Assembly (NCBI GenBank): GCA_937919825.1
Contig: CALFPA010000034.1
Coordinates: forward strand, 1 to 56,324
DNA from: an uncultured Spartobacteria bacterium
GTDB taxonomy: Bacteria > Verrucomicrobiota > Verrucomicrobiia > Chthoniobacterales > Terrimicrobiaceae
Length of the DNA: 56,324 nucleotides
Direction: 5' to 3'
Position 1 is the first letter of the stretch, and the number at the start of each line of letters is the position of its first letter. The notes below the pieces were generated by a model that had not been told where the DNA came from, made no database searches, and saw only the letters and a program-made list of their open reading frames with translations. This document shows, one piece after another, positions 35,584 to 44,504 of the stretch. Both the position numbers and the translations under genes were made by a program.

Positions 35584-36239
35584 GGCTCGGTCTCGGAGCC
35601 ATCCTCGCGATTGGGCTTGTATTCGCCCCATCGCTCCCCGCCCAAGAAGCTCCCGCCAAATTCACCCCGCGCATCCTCGCCGAGGCCGTCGTCGAGGGAA
35701 ACCGCGCTTTCGAGGCCAAAGACTACGCCACCGCCCGCCGCGCCTACGAGCGCGTCCTCTCGCTCGATCCTCAAAATCAAATGGGCCTCGTGAATCTCGG
35801 CATGGTCGAATTCTACTCGGGCGATCCCGCGAAATCCGAAAACCTCCTCAAACAAGCCGTCCGCCAGCGACTCGAAACCGCCCCGGCCTGGCTGACCCTC
35901 GGGATGATTTACATGGACCAAAACCGCTTTCCCGAAGCCCTCGCCGCCTTTTCCCAAGCGGCTCTGCACGATCCGAACAACCCTCGCGTCCGGAATTTCC
36001 TCGGCGTGGTGGTCGGCCGCGAAGGTTGGATTTACGGAGCCCAGCAACAACTCCGCCGCGCCGTGGAACTCGACCCCGCCTACGCCGACGCCCACTACAA
36101 TCTGGCCGTTTTCTACCTTCAGGAAAAACCGCCCGCCACCGAGTTGGCGAAGCGACATTATTTCAAAGCCATCGAACTCGGAGTTGAAAAAGACCCGTCG
36201 ATGGAAAAGGTTTTCCACCCAGCAAATCCCAAACCCTGA
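35580..36239 (+). CDS. Exported TPR-repeat protein
   Basis: A 219-residue protein with a signal peptide (MRLGLGAILAIGLVFAPSLP, cleavage after PAQ) and about four tetratricopeptide repeats, for example GNRAFEAKDYATARRAYERV, FPEALAAFSQAALHDPNNPR and LRRAVELDPAYADAHYNLAV. TPR proteins act as periplasmic scaffolds; the partner is unknown. The gene is translationally coupled to proC and lies 4 bases before the D-Ala-D-Ala carboxypeptidase gene. Confidence 0.85.
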   Translation: MRLGLGAILAIGLVFAPSLPAQEAPAKFTPRILAEAVVEGNRAFEAKDYATARRAYERVLSLDPQNQMGLVNLGMVEFYSGDPAKSENLLKQAVRQRLETAPAWLTLGMIYMDQNRFPEALAAFSQAALHDPNNPRVRNFLGVVVGREGWIYGAQQQLRRAVELDPAYADAHYNLAVFYLQEKPPATELAKRHYFKAIELGVEKDPSMEKVFHPANPKP

Positions 36240-36243
36240 CCTC

Positions 36244-37074
36244 ATGCGACTTCCTGCTTTCCTCGTCACCCTCGTTCTTCCTTTTGTTCTCTCAAACGCC
36301 AGCGCTGCGATTTCCGTCGCCGCCAAGTCCGCAATCCTTCTCGACGCCAACACCGGCCAAGTCCTCTACAAAAAAAACGACACCGCCCAGCGCGCCGTCG
36401 CCAGCACCCAAAAGCTCCTCACCGCGCTGATCGTCGCCGAGTCGGGCGATCTCGATAAAAAGTTCACCATCGAGTTGATCGATACCCAGTGCGAACCCTT
36501 CAAACTCTACATCAAGCCGGGTCAGACCTACACCCGCCGCCAACTTCTCCACGCCCTGATGATTCGCAGCAGCAACGATGTCGCCCGCGCTCTCGCCCGT
36601 GACAACGCCGGCAGCATCGAGGCTTTCGCCCTCAAGATGACGCGCCGCATGCAGGAACTCGGAGGAACTGCCTCAAATTTTGTGAACCCCAATGGCCTGC
36701 CCGCCTCCGGTCAGTATTCCACCGCCCGCGATATGGCTCGCGTGGCCCGCATGGCCTACCGCAATTCCACCCTCCGCCAGATTATGAACACCAAAAATTA
36801 CGATTTCCGTTTCTCGAGCGGGAAAGTCTCTCCTCTTCGCAACACCAACCGTCTCCTGCGCACCTACTCGTTCTGCAACGGCATGAAAACCGGCTACACC
36901 AACGCTGCCGGGCATTGTTTGATCTCCAGCGGATCGCACAACGGCCGCGACTGCATTGCCGTGGTGCTGGGATCAACCAAAGGCGTCGTCGCCGAGGAAT
37001 CCGCCAAACTCCTCGCCCTCGGCCTTCAAATGAGTCCCTCACAAGTCAAAACCACCCGACTGGCTAACAACTAA
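36244..37074 (+). CDS. Serine-type D-Ala-D-Ala carboxypeptidase (peptidase S11)
   Basis: A 276-residue exported enzyme that trims pentapeptide stems of peptidoglycan. A signal peptide ends near SNASA. The three active-site motifs are all present: S-x-x-K in ASTQKLLTAL, S-x-N in MIRSSNDVARAL, and K-T-G in GMKTGYTNAAGH. It has only the catalytic domain, without the second domain and membrane anchor of PBP5, so it resembles the DacF/PbpG type. ATG 36244 is chosen; the frame from 36184 would put residues before the signal peptide. Confidence 0.9.
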   Translation: MRLPAFLVTLVLPFVLSNASAAISVAAKSAILLDANTGQVLYKKNDTAQRAVASTQKLLTALIVAESGDLDKKFTIELIDTQCEPFKLYIKPGQTYTRRQLLHALMIRSSNDVARALARDNAGSIEAFALKMTRRMQELGGTASNFVNPNGLPASGQYSTARDMARVARMAYRNSTLRQIMNTKNYDFRFSSGKVSPLRNTNRLLRTYSFCNGMKTGYTNAAGHCLISSGSHNGRDCIAVVLGSTKGVVAEESAKLLALGLQMSPSQVKTTRLANN

Positions 37075-37080
37075 TTCGCC

Positions 37081-39117
37081 TTGTCGCGTTCCTACACACT
37101 CCACTCCCCGGCACGCCCGAATTCGGGCATCGATTTCGAGAAGGAACTCAACCCCGAGCAATTCGCCGCCGTCACCTCCTCACCCGGCAGATCCTTGGTG
37201 ATCGCCGGAGCAGGCAGTGGAAAAACCCGCACGCTCACTTATCGAGTCGCCTGGCTTTTGGAACAAGGCATCCCCGCAGGTTCGATTCTCCTGCTCACCT
37301 TTACCAACAAAGCCGCCCGCGAAATGGTGGAGCGCGTCCACAACCTCCTTCCCGGCGCGGCGGATGGACTCTGGGGCGGCACCTTCCACTCGATCGGGAA
37401 CCGCATCCTCCGCCGACACGCCGCCGACATCGGATTCCGCGAGGGATTTTCCATCATGGACCGCGACGACTCGGAGGAAATGATCGCCGCCGTGGTTGCG
37501 AAACAGGGTCTCGTGGATACCACACGAAAATTCCCCAAAGCCGGAGTCCTGTCCGATATCTTCAGCCTCGCCATTAACACCGCCGCCCCCATTGGCAAAA
37601 TCCTCGCCGAAAAATACCGCTACTTCATTCCCCTCGCCCCGGAGATCGAGAAAGTTCAAGCCGCCTACGAAGCCAGAAAGCGCGACGCGAACTCGATGGA
37701 TTTCGATGACCTTCTTTCCAAAACCCTGGAGCTTTTTCTGACCCAACCCGAAGTCGCCGCTCTTTACCAGCGCCGCTTCCAGCAAATCCTCGTCGATGAA
37801 TACCAGGATACGAACCGCCTCCAGTCCGAACTCATCGACCTCCTCGCCGCCCACCACGGCAATCTCATGGTGGTCGGAGACGACGCCCAGAGCATCTACT
37901 CCTGGCGCGGAGCGAATTTCGAAAACATCCTCCAATTTCCCAAAAACCACCTGGGCTCCCGCGTTTTTAAAATCGAAACGAACTATCGAAGCGTCCCCCA
38001 AGTCCTCGAAGTCGCCAACGCCGCCATCGGCGGGAACGAACGCCAGTTTCCAAAAACCCTTGCCCCCATCCGCAAGCCACACGCCGTCAAACCAGCCCTT
38101 GTCGCCCTTCCGACCAATTCCCAGCAAGCCGCCTTCGTCGCCCAGCGTGTCATGGAACTCCTCGACGAGGGCATCCCGCTCGAGCAAATGGCCGTGCTCT
38201 ATCGCGCGCACTACCACTCGATGGAAGTGCAGTTGGAATTCACCAAGCGAGGCATTCCCTTTTCGATCACCAGTGGACTCCGGTTTTTTGAGCAAGCCCA
38301 CATCAAGGATGTCGCCGCATTTCTGAAATTCACCGTCAACCCGCGCGATGAAATGTCCTTCAAGCGCATCGTCCGCCTCCTCCCGGGCATCGGTAACAAG
38401 ACGGCTGAAACGCTCTGGGAGCGCACCCAATCCCTCCTTGGCGGCTCGACCGACTTCGCCCGGCTCGCCGAAGCCAAAGTCCCCTCCAAGGCCGGAAAAG
38501 AATGGTCGCAACTTGTCCTCACCCTCGCCGACCTCGTTCCACAAGGCGCCCCGCTCGGCCCCGCAGCCATGATCGAATGCGTCCTCTTCGCGATCTACGA
38601 CGATTACATGAAGGGCAAATTCCCGAACTATGATGCCCGCCGTGAGGATTTGCAGACTCTCCAAACTTTCGCCGGCCAGTTCGAATCCGCCTCCGATTTC
38701 CTCTCTCAACTCGCCCTCCTCGGCGGTCTCGAAACGGCAGACGCCTTCGCCGGGGCCGCAGAGAGTGAGAAGATCACGCTCTCCACCCTCCATCAGGCGA
38801 AAGGCCTCGAGTGGCGTGTCGTTTTCCTGATCTGGCTGGCCGACGGGATGTTTCCAAGCAGCCGCAGCCTCGAGGACCCCGTGGGCCTTGAGGAGGAGCG
38901 CCGACTGTTCTATGTGGGCGTCACCCGCTGCATGGATGAACTCTACCTCAGCTACCCCGAAATGCGTCTCGGCGCCGGCTACGGCGAAATTTTTCAGACC
39001 CCCTCCCGCTTTCTCCGCGAGATTCCGGAGGAACTTCTCGAAGTCTGGGATGTCTCCCCCACCCCTTCCGCAAAATGGGGTGGCGATCCGCTCCCGATCG
39101 ACGACGAGCCGTTTTGA
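37081..39117 (+). CDS. UvrD/Rep-type ATP-dependent DNA helicase
   Basis: A 678-residue superfamily 1A helicase. Motifs in order: Q motif LNPEQFAAV (23-31), Walker A GAGSGKT (43-49), Ia LLTFTNKAAREM, II VDEYQDTNRLQ, III VVGDDAQSIYSWRGA, IV with TNYRS, V LSTLHQAKGLEWRVVFLIWL and VI RLFYVGVTRC. Motif VI has CMDEL where VALTRA-type is usual. The start must be TTG 37081, because a stop lies in frame 9 bases before it (the end of the preceding gene). It unwinds DNA in repair or replication restart; Rep, PcrA and UvrD cannot be told apart here. Confidence 0.92.
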   Translation: MSRSYTLHSPARPNSGIDFEKELNPEQFAAVTSSPGRSLVIAGAGSGKTRTLTYRVAWLLEQGIPAGSILLLTFTNKAAREMVERVHNLLPGAADGLWGGTFHSIGNRILRRHAADIGFREGFSIMDRDDSEEMIAAVVAKQGLVDTTRKFPKAGVLSDIFSLAINTAAPIGKILAEKYRYFIPLAPEIEKVQAAYEARKRDANSMDFDDLLSKTLELFLTQPEVAALYQRRFQQILVDEYQDTNRLQSELIDLLAAHHGNLMVVGDDAQSIYSWRGANFENILQFPKNHLGSRVFKIETNYRSVPQVLEVANAAIGGNERQFPKTLAPIRKPHAVKPALVALPTNSQQAAFVAQRVMELLDEGIPLEQMAVLYRAHYHSMEVQLEFTKRGIPFSITSGLRFFEQAHIKDVAAFLKFTVNPRDEMSFKRIVRLLPGIGNKTAETLWERTQSLLGGSTDFARLAEAKVPSKAGKEWSQLVLTLADLVPQGAPLGPAAMIECVLFAIYDDYMKGKFPNYDARREDLQTLQTFAGQFESASDFLSQLALLGGLETADAFAGAAESEKITLSTLHQAKGLEWRVVFLIWLADGMFPSSRSLEDPVGLEEERRLFYVGVTRCMDELYLSYPEMRLGAGYGEIFQTPSRFLREIPEELLEVWDVSPTPSAKWGGDPLPIDDEPF

Positions 39118-39128
39118 TCACTGCCGAT

Positions 39129-39152
39129 TCAAAAAGCGAACTCGCCTTTTGA
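39129..39152 (+). terminator. Weak stem-loop after the helicase gene
   Basis: An imperfect stem (TCAAAA, one mismatch, GCG paired with CGC and TTTTGA) around a 4-base loop lies 12 bases after the stop. There is no T run behind it, so a terminator role is only tentative. Confidence 0.3.
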
Positions 39153-39177
39153 AAGGCCCGATGGATACCTTCCCGCC

Positions 39178-39558
39178 GTGAGCCAATCCTGTCCCGTGCG
39201 CGTTCGTGCGAAGTTTTTTTTCGAGGGAGATAAAAAGTTTTTCATTAAGGGAGTGAACTACGGCCCCTTCGCTCCTGACTCCGAGGGCGAGCATTTCGGA
39301 ACTCCCGAAAAAGCCCGCGCCGATTTTGAATTGATGCGCGAGGCCGGCGTCAACCTCGTCCCTATTTACTATGTCCCGCCGCGCTGGTTTCTCAATCTCT
39401 GCCATCAATTCGGCATCCGCGTGTTGATCTCGATTCCGTGGGCCGAGCATTTGGAATTTCGCAACGACCGCGCCCGCCGCCTCAAACGCCGCGTGGCCGA
39501 TCTCGTGGAAGCCTCTGCCAACCGCTGTGGTCTGACCCGTATCTCAAAAAAAATCTAG
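39178..39558 (+). pseudogene. Truncated start of a large glycoside hydrolase-like/glycosyltransferase protein
   Basis: 126 residues beginning at GTG 39178. The sequence KFFIKGVNYGPFAPDSEGEH, then FELMREAGVNLVPIYYVPPR and VLISIPWAEHLEF, matches the first part of the TIM-barrel hydrolase domain fused to family 2 glycosyltransferases in some bacteria, proteins of roughly 800 residues or more. Here similarity ends after RRVADLVEAS, and the frame stops a few residues later, just before queA. Most of the gene, including catalytic parts, is missing, so it is likely a remnant. The family call is from memory of the motif. Confidence 0.6.
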
Positions 39559-39567
39559 CGCCTCGAG

Positions 39568-40545
39568 ATGTCCGGATCCGTCAGCGACTACCAATACAAC
39601 CTCCCCCCGGAACTCATCGCCAATCGCCCCGCCCTCCGGCGCGACGACTCGCGCATGATGGTCATCCACCGCAAAACGGGAGTGATCGAACACCAAACTT
39701 TCCGCGACTTTCCATGCCACCTTCTCGAAGGCGATTTAGTGACTTTGAACAACTCGCGTGTCATCAAAGCCCGACTCCTCGCTGAGCCTCTGGGCATCGA
39801 GGTTTTCCTTCTCGAAAATCTTGGTGACTCCCGCTGGAAATGCCTTTGCAAACCCGGCCGCAAACTTCGCATCGGCACGCGCATTCCGATTGCGGGAACT
39901 TCAGCCGAGGTTCTGGAAATCCTCCCCGGCGGCGAGCGTATCATGAGCTTCGACTCGCCCCCCGATCTCGAGACCCACGGCCACATGCCCCTGCCCCCCT
40001 ACTTCAAACGCGCCGCCGACTCGGCCGATGACGAACGCTACCAGACCGTCTATGCCAAAGCCTCCGGCTCCGTGGCCGCGCCCACCGCAGGACTACATTT
40101 CACTCCCGAAATCCTCGCCACGATTCCCCACACTTTTCTCACCCTGCATGTCGGCGCCGGCACCTTTCTTCCCGTCAAAACCGACCGCCTCGAGGACCAC
40201 GAAATGCACGAGGAATCCTACTCTATTCCTCCCGAGTCCGCCCTCTCCCTCCAGAGCGCCCGTCGTATCGTCGCCGTCGGCACCACCGTCACCCGCGTGC
40301 TGGAATCCCAGCCGCCCGGTCGCATCCAGCCCTGTTCCGGCGCCACCCGCATTTTTATTCATCCTCCCTACCAGTTCCAACACACCGGCGCGCTTCTCAC
40401 CAACTTCCACCTCCCCGGCTCCACCCTTCTGATGCTCGTGAGCGCTTTCGCCGGTCGGGAACTCATCCAGACCGCCTACGCCGAAGCCATTCGCAAACGC
40501 TACCGTTTCTTTTCCTACGGAGACTGCATGCTCCTCACGGATTAA
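39568..40545 (+). CDS. queA: tRNA preQ1(34) S-adenosylmethionine ribosyltransferase-isomerase QueA
   Basis: A 325-residue enzyme that builds epoxyqueuosine at wobble position 34. The start VSDYQYNLPPELIANRPAL and DSRMMVIHRKTG are the QueA opening; GDLVTLNNSRVIKARLL, YQTVYAKASGSVAAPTAGLH, TLHVGAGTFLPVKTD and LLTNFHLPGSTLLMLVSAFA are strongly conserved motifs. Length is slightly short of the usual 340-350. Its 3' end overlaps the convergent hydrolase gene by 11 bases. Confidence 0.96.
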   Translation: MSGSVSDYQYNLPPELIANRPALRRDDSRMMVIHRKTGVIEHQTFRDFPCHLLEGDLVTLNNSRVIKARLLAEPLGIEVFLLENLGDSRWKCLCKPGRKLRIGTRIPIAGTSAEVLEILPGGERIMSFDSPPDLETHGHMPLPPYFKRAADSADDERYQTVYAKASGSVAAPTAGLHFTPEILATIPHTFLTLHVGAGTFLPVKTDRLEDHEMHEESYSIPPESALSLQSARRIVAVGTTVTRVLESQPPGRIQPCSGATRIFIHPPYQFQHTGALLTNFHLPGSTLLMLVSAFAGRELIQTAYAEAIRKRYRFFSYGDCMLLTD

Positions 40546-41506
40546 CTGCCACCAAACCCTCGGACCATCTCGCAGGAACCCCATTCGCCACCCCCAGCAA
40601 CGAGCCCACCACCGCCCCGCGATGGCAATTGTCGCCACCCACATTCGCATTGGCCATGATGCCCCCGGAAAAATCCCCCGCATACTTCCAGGCCAGATAG
40701 AGTGACGCGGGAAACGCATCCTGGATGTAACACGCCGGACTCAGAATTCGACCCACCACCACGCCGTCCTCCTGTCCGATCCACTTCGCGATTTTTTTTT
40801 CAGAAATAGAGTCGCTGGCGTGCTCCAGAATCGCATCCCGCAAGGGACTGCCCGCCGCCAATGCCGCATGAATCCGCCCCAGGCAAACCGCTGCCCGGAT
40901 CACATCGCGGTTTTTGTGCGTGAGCGACACATGGGTCTCGAGCAACTCAATCAACCCAGGATGCCCGGCACCCACCGCCGAAATCAAAGCCGGCACCTGC
41001 GCCAATCCCCCAATGTGGACATCATCCACTCCGCAATTCCCCGGCTTTTTTCCCCGCGCCAGATTGGTGAAAAATCCGCGGTGATATTCCTCCACATAAG
41101 TGTCGCGATGTTTTCCCGGGGTCAGCATGAAATCCATGTAGCGCTCCAACCAAACCCCCGGATCATATTTCCCAGCCTCCCGCACCATCCGGAACAGCTC
41201 CACCGCCAACCGAAAATTCAGCGTATTCTCCCCCGCCGCGAGGAACTGGTGATAATGAACACCCTGATGCCCCCAGTATTGAGCCTGCTCACGAAGGATA
41301 TCCCCCCGCTCGTTTAACGGCACATAGCTCGACCTCCACAAAATGCTATCCGCGTGAGGCGACTTCGGAGCCAGATACCGATCCACAAATCCATAGTCCC
41401 GAGCCAAAGCCCCACGATCGTAATACCAATGCACCGGCATCGAAATCGCATCCGCCGCCAACGCCCCCAACAACCCATCCGGAAAATTCGCATTCATGTC
41501 GTCCAT
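40535..41506 (-). CDS. ADP-ribosylglycohydrolase family protein
   Basis: A 323-residue DraG-like protein. The N-terminal metal site appears as GALAADAISMPVHWYYD, and the C-terminal one as NANVGGDNCHRGAVVGSLLG, where the usual second Asp of GGDTD is replaced (GGDNC). That variant occurs in a group of uncharacterised members, as I recall. Members remove ADP-ribose from proteins or small molecules; the substrate here is unknown. ATG 41506 gives a natural start; the frame continues to 41575, and ATG 41497 is another option. Confidence 0.75.
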   Translation of the reverse strand: MDDMNANFPDGLLGALAADAISMPVHWYYDRGALARDYGFVDRYLAPKSPHADSILWRSSYVPLNERGDILREQAQYWGHQGVHYHQFLAAGENTLNFRLAVELFRMVREAGKYDPGVWLERYMDFMLTPGKHRDTYVEEYHRGFFTNLARGKKPGNCGVDDVHIGGLAQVPALISAVGAGHPGLIELLETHVSLTHKNRDVIRAAVCLGRIHAALAAGSPLRDAILEHASDSISEKKIAKWIGQEDGVVVGRILSPACYIQDAFPASLYLAWKYAGDFSGGIMANANVGGDNCHRGAVVGSLLGVANGVPARWSEGLVAVNP

Positions 41507-41612
41507 TCCATACGACCACCACCGCATCGCCGCGCACATTTTTTCCACCACCCGCAACTTGCCGATTGACTCCAATGAAATTCATCCCTTTATTACTCGC
41601 CCTTTCCTAAAA

Positions 41613-41689
41613 GCAGCCGTAGCTCAATTGGATAGAGCATCTGACTACGGATCAGAAGGTTGAAAGTTCGAGTCTTTCCGGCTGCACCA
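41613..41689 (+). tRNA. tRNA-Arg (anticodon ACG)
   Basis: A full cloverleaf: acceptor GCAGCCG / CGGCTGC, D-arm AGCTC...GAGC, anticodon stem TCTGA / TCAGA with loop CTACGGA (ACG, reading CGN Arg codons after A34 to inosine editing), T-arm GAAAG-TTCGAGT-CTTTC, and an encoded CCA (41687-41689). The flank 41690-41919 shows nothing else. Confidence 0.97.
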
Positions 41690-41919
41690 TTCTCCCCCAG
41701 CGGTTTATCCAAGAAAAATAATTTTTCCGTTTTTCGTGTTTGTCAATTTTATGCCACTTTTCCGCTCCAGCATGACCGTGCATGAAAGCCGCTATTCCGA
41801 CGATTCGCTTTGCGCAACGCCTGACGAATAGCATCCGGCGTGGGGGCGGTGAAGCGGCCGACCGGCCCCTCCATCTCGTAGTATTGAATGGCCTGCAATC
41901 CTTGCACATTGGCGTAGCC

Positions 41920-42270
41920 CTGCTCGCGCGGCGGTCGGCAATCGTGACGAGAAACCAGTTGATGTTTCGGGGGCAGGGAATGGTCTCGATGGTCTTGGAT
42001 CAGGATCAATGGTGAAAAAACTCCCCAGATGCCTCGTCTGCGTGGTTCGACCGCGCCCCAACCGGTGTTCGGATCGCCGGGCTTGAGTTCCGGCAACGGA
42101 TGCGCTCCCGGGTTGATCGAGATGCAGGCGTAGCCGTTGGCGGCCATTTTTTCGACCGTGCCGCGACTGGCGGTTTGGGCGCCTCCGTGAATATCCATCA
42201 AGCCCGGCACCTTGCCCACGGCAACACTCTGCGCGCCGATGCTTCCGTAGCCAGAAGTCAGGCTTTGCTG
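41920..42270 (-). pseudogene. Frameshifted remnant of an alpha/beta hydrolase (acetylxylan esterase-like)
   Basis: One frame (about 42012-42215) reads KVPGLMDIHGGAQTAS, then NGYACISINPGAHPLPE and TGWGAVEP, like the first part of an acetylxylan esterase-type hydrolase with its oxyanion HGG motif. After about 42010 similarity continues in another frame (about 41929-42003) with SKTIETIPCPRNINWFLVTI and ADRRA, the next conserved segment. The catalytic Ser region is not found. The gene is therefore broken by a frameshift and truncated. The family call rests on motif memory. Confidence 0.55.
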
Positions 42271-42410
42271 GCATGAGGGCACGGAGAGGTGGAGGCGAAG
42301 AATAGCCGGCGCAATCCGAAAGAACCTTGCCAAGGTCGGCAGAAATAAATCCAGCCTGTCGGGATATTGCCTCCTCATTGGCAGGAAGTAGGAATATAGG
42401 CAGGGGATTG

Positions 42411-43598
42411 ATGAATACTTTTACTGAATTCGGTCTACTGACCACTTTGCAGGAAACTCTGGTGGAAAAGCAGATTTTGCGTCCCACGGAAATTCAAGCG
42501 CGGGCGATCCCGGTGCTTCTCGGCGGGCGCTCGATCGTGGGTATCGCAGAGACTGGGAGCGGAAAGACGCTGGCTTATGCAATGCCCGCAATGCACCATA
42601 TCAAAAGTCTCGAAATCGCTGGGGATGCGATCACGCTTTCTGCACGGCCGAGGGCGCTCGTGGTTGTTCCAACACGGGAACTCGGCGAGCAGGTGACGAA
42701 AGCCTTCAAGCCATTCACGCACACGACGCGTCTCCGCGTTCGATCGGTGCTTGGCGGCACCACCACGGAAGTGGCGAAGCGAGGGCTAACCGGGGCGTTT
42801 GAGATTCTCGTCGCAACGCCGGGACGGCTTGTGCAAATGCTCGAGAGGCGGCTTGTGGATTTGGACGATGTGCGAATGCTGATCCTCGACGAAGCCGACC
42901 AGATGCTGGATCACGGGTTCCTGCCCGATGTCACAAAAATCATCCAGGCTTCTCCGCAAAAGCGTCAACTCGCCTTGTTCTCGGCGACCGTCTCGCCAGC
43001 GGTGGAAAAACTCATCGCCGATTTATTTTCTGGAGCCGAAGTGATTCGGAGCGCGGGGAGCCATCGAGTCGTCCCGACACTCACGACGATGCAGCTGGTC
43101 GTCATTGATGGTCAGCGGTTCCCTCTGCTGGAGCGGTTGCTCAAAAAGAAAGTGGAGGGAGGAACAATCCTATTCACGAACACGAGAGAGCAATGCGACA
43201 AGCTCGCCGCCCAACTCGCCGCCGCGAACATCGCTTGTGTGATTTATCGTGGTGAAATGGATAAAGTGGAGCGCCGGCAGAACCTGAAACTGTTTCGCGA
43301 GGGGGCCGTGGATTTGCTCGTTTCGACCGATCTGGCCTCGCGCGGGCTGGATGTCGACCATGTCGGGCGAGTGATCAACTATCACTTGCCGCAGCAAATG
43401 GAAAATTACCTGCACCGGGTCGGACGCACCGCCCGCGCGGGCCGGCCTGGGCTCGTGGTCAACTTCGTCACCGAGCGCGACGCCCCGCTTGTGAGCCAAC
43501 TGGAAAGCGTCCGCGCCCTGACATCATCTCAAACCCACCCGGCTCGCCGCAGCCCTTCGAGGCTCCAACCGCTCCGAAACCGAACTCGCCGGCATTAG
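42411..43598 (+). CDS. DEAD-box ATP-dependent RNA helicase
   Basis: A 395-residue helicase with the family motifs: Q motif LRPTEIQARAIP (23-34), Walker A AETGSGKT (46-53), PTRELGEQV (88-95), TPGR (136-139), DEAD (160-163), SAT (191-193), then DLASRGLDVDHVGRVINYHL and HRVGRTARAGR. ATG 42411 follows an AGGGG ribosome site; the frame extends upstream to 42327 within the remnant region. The tail after ESVRAL is short and basic (PLRNRTRRH). It may be natural or the product of a late frameshift, since another frame stays open there. It remodels RNA, for example in ribosome assembly or cold response. Confidence 0.92.
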   Translation: MNTFTEFGLLTTLQETLVEKQILRPTEIQARAIPVLLGGRSIVGIAETGSGKTLAYAMPAMHHIKSLEIAGDAITLSARPRALVVVPTRELGEQVTKAFKPFTHTTRLRVRSVLGGTTTEVAKRGLTGAFEILVATPGRLVQMLERRLVDLDDVRMLILDEADQMLDHGFLPDVTKIIQASPQKRQLALFSATVSPAVEKLIADLFSGAEVIRSAGSHRVVPTLTTMQLVVIDGQRFPLLERLLKKKVEGGTILFTNTREQCDKLAAQLAAANIACVIYRGEMDKVERRQNLKLFREGAVDLLVSTDLASRGLDVDHVGRVINYHLPQQMENYLHRVGRTARAGRPGLVVNFVTERDAPLVSQLESVRALTSSQTHPARRSPSRLQPLRNRTRRH

Positions 43599-43726
43599 TT
43601 TCATCCGACATCCGTTAAGAAATCGATCGCTGCACAGGGAGCCGTTCCAGCACCGCCGGAATGGCACAGCCGACCAAGAAAAGTCACGGAACTCGGCAAG
43701 CCAATTCAAAGATGGGGAGTCAAAAA

Positions 43727-43801
43727 TGGTGCGCGATGCAGGGTTCGAACCTGCGACTTCTTGCGTGTGAAGCAAGCGCTCTACCACTGAGCTAATCGCG
43801 C
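43727..43801 (-). tRNA. tRNA-Val (anticodon CAC)
   Basis: Read on the minus strand: acceptor GCGCGAT / ATCGCGC, D-arm AGCTC...GAGC, anticodon stem CTTGC / GCAAG with loop TTCACAC (CAC, codon GUG), T-arm GCAGG-TTCGAAC-CCTGC, discriminator A and an encoded CCA (43727-43729). The gap from the helicase stop (43599-43726) shows no other feature. Confidence 0.96.
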
Positions 43802-43977
43802 AAAAACTATGATTTACAATTTGAAACAAATAATAATCTGAATCAGATTTTGTAAATAAGTCTTTAATAAGAAACATGGGAAGCATGTCACAATTGTTGA
43901 CTAGGGTGAGATTAGTAATCTTTGACTCAGAAAGAGCGCAAGCAGATTCGCCTACTCTGTGGTGCTGCAATCCATCC

Positions 43978-43997
43978 TGCGACCAAAGCTGGTCGCA
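43978..43997. terminator. Stem-loop after the Nudix gene
   Basis: An 8-bp perfect stem TGCGACCA / TGGTCGCA with a 4-base loop lies 14 bases downstream of the Nudix stop on the minus strand. No T run follows on that strand; TTT follows on the plus strand. It may end the long minus-strand transcript. The AT-rich region 43802-43977 shows nothing coding. Confidence 0.4.
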
Positions 43998-44011
43998 TTT
44001 AGGCGTTCGTT

Positions 44012-44488
44012 TCACTCCCAGAGCAGGTGCTTGGAGAGCATCGTTTCGCCGTCGAAGTGGAAGTAGCCTCGGAAAGTGCCGCCTTGGATGACGCCGGGGA
44101 GCCAGTGGATGTCGTCGGCCCACATTTCGTCGTAGGGGATGCTGTCTAATGGGGTCCAGATCGGGAGCGCTTCATCGGTTTCGAGGAGGTCGCCGGTGAA
44201 TTCGTGGGCGACAAAAACGGCGCAATGGAGGCTGTAGCCGTCGGCGAATTGGAAGTGGAGTTCGCCTCGGTTTTGGACATTCAGCGGGGTGAGACCGACC
44301 TCTTCGGAGGTTTCGCGCACGGCGCATTCGTGGGGTTCCTCGCCGGGCTCGATGCGTCCACCGGGCCCGTTGATTTTACCAGCTCCCAGGCCACGCTTTT
44401 TTCGGATGAGGAGAATTTGCCCGTCCTGAATCAGAAAACAAAGGGTGGCTCGTTCGCGGGGTTCCCAGGTTTTCCAGTAGTCGTCCAT
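44012..44488 (-). CDS. Nudix hydrolase, NUDT1/MutT-like
   Basis: A 158-residue Nudix protein. The Nudix box GPGGRIEPGEEPHECAVRET-SEEVGL has the full G-x5-E-x7-R-E-x2-E-E-x-G pattern (about 41-66). RATLCFLIQDGQILLIRKKR with GLGAGKINGPGG resembles the 8-oxo-dGTP diphosphatase group, as does a late HWLPGVIQGGTFRGYFHFD. It likely cleans oxidised nucleotides. It starts 16 bases after nuoN on the same strand and may share its transcript. Confidence 0.88.
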   Translation of the reverse strand: MDDYWKTWEPRERATLCFLIQDGQILLIRKKRGLGAGKINGPGGRIEPGEEPHECAVRETSEEVGLTPLNVQNRGELHFQFADGYSLHCAVFVAHEFTGDLLETDEALPIWTPLDSIPYDEMWADDIHWLPGVIQGGTFRGYFHFDGETMLSKHLLWE

Positions 44489-44504
44489 GCCGGAGGACGC
44501 GGGG

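Noticed and set aside
37180-38793. 537-codon minus-strand frame opposite the helicase
   Set aside because: It is the antisense shadow of a gene with all seven helicase motifs.
43835-43849. Short inverted repeat AATCTGA / TCAGATT
   Set aside because: Only one base lies between the halves and the surroundings are AT-rich; it is too small to call an operator or terminator.
43524-44123. Minus-strand frame with the peptide SVVERLLHTQEVAGSNP
   Set aside because: This peptide is the chance translation of the tRNA-Val gene at 43727-43801, a well-known artefact; the rest of the frame is antisense to the helicase end or intergenic.
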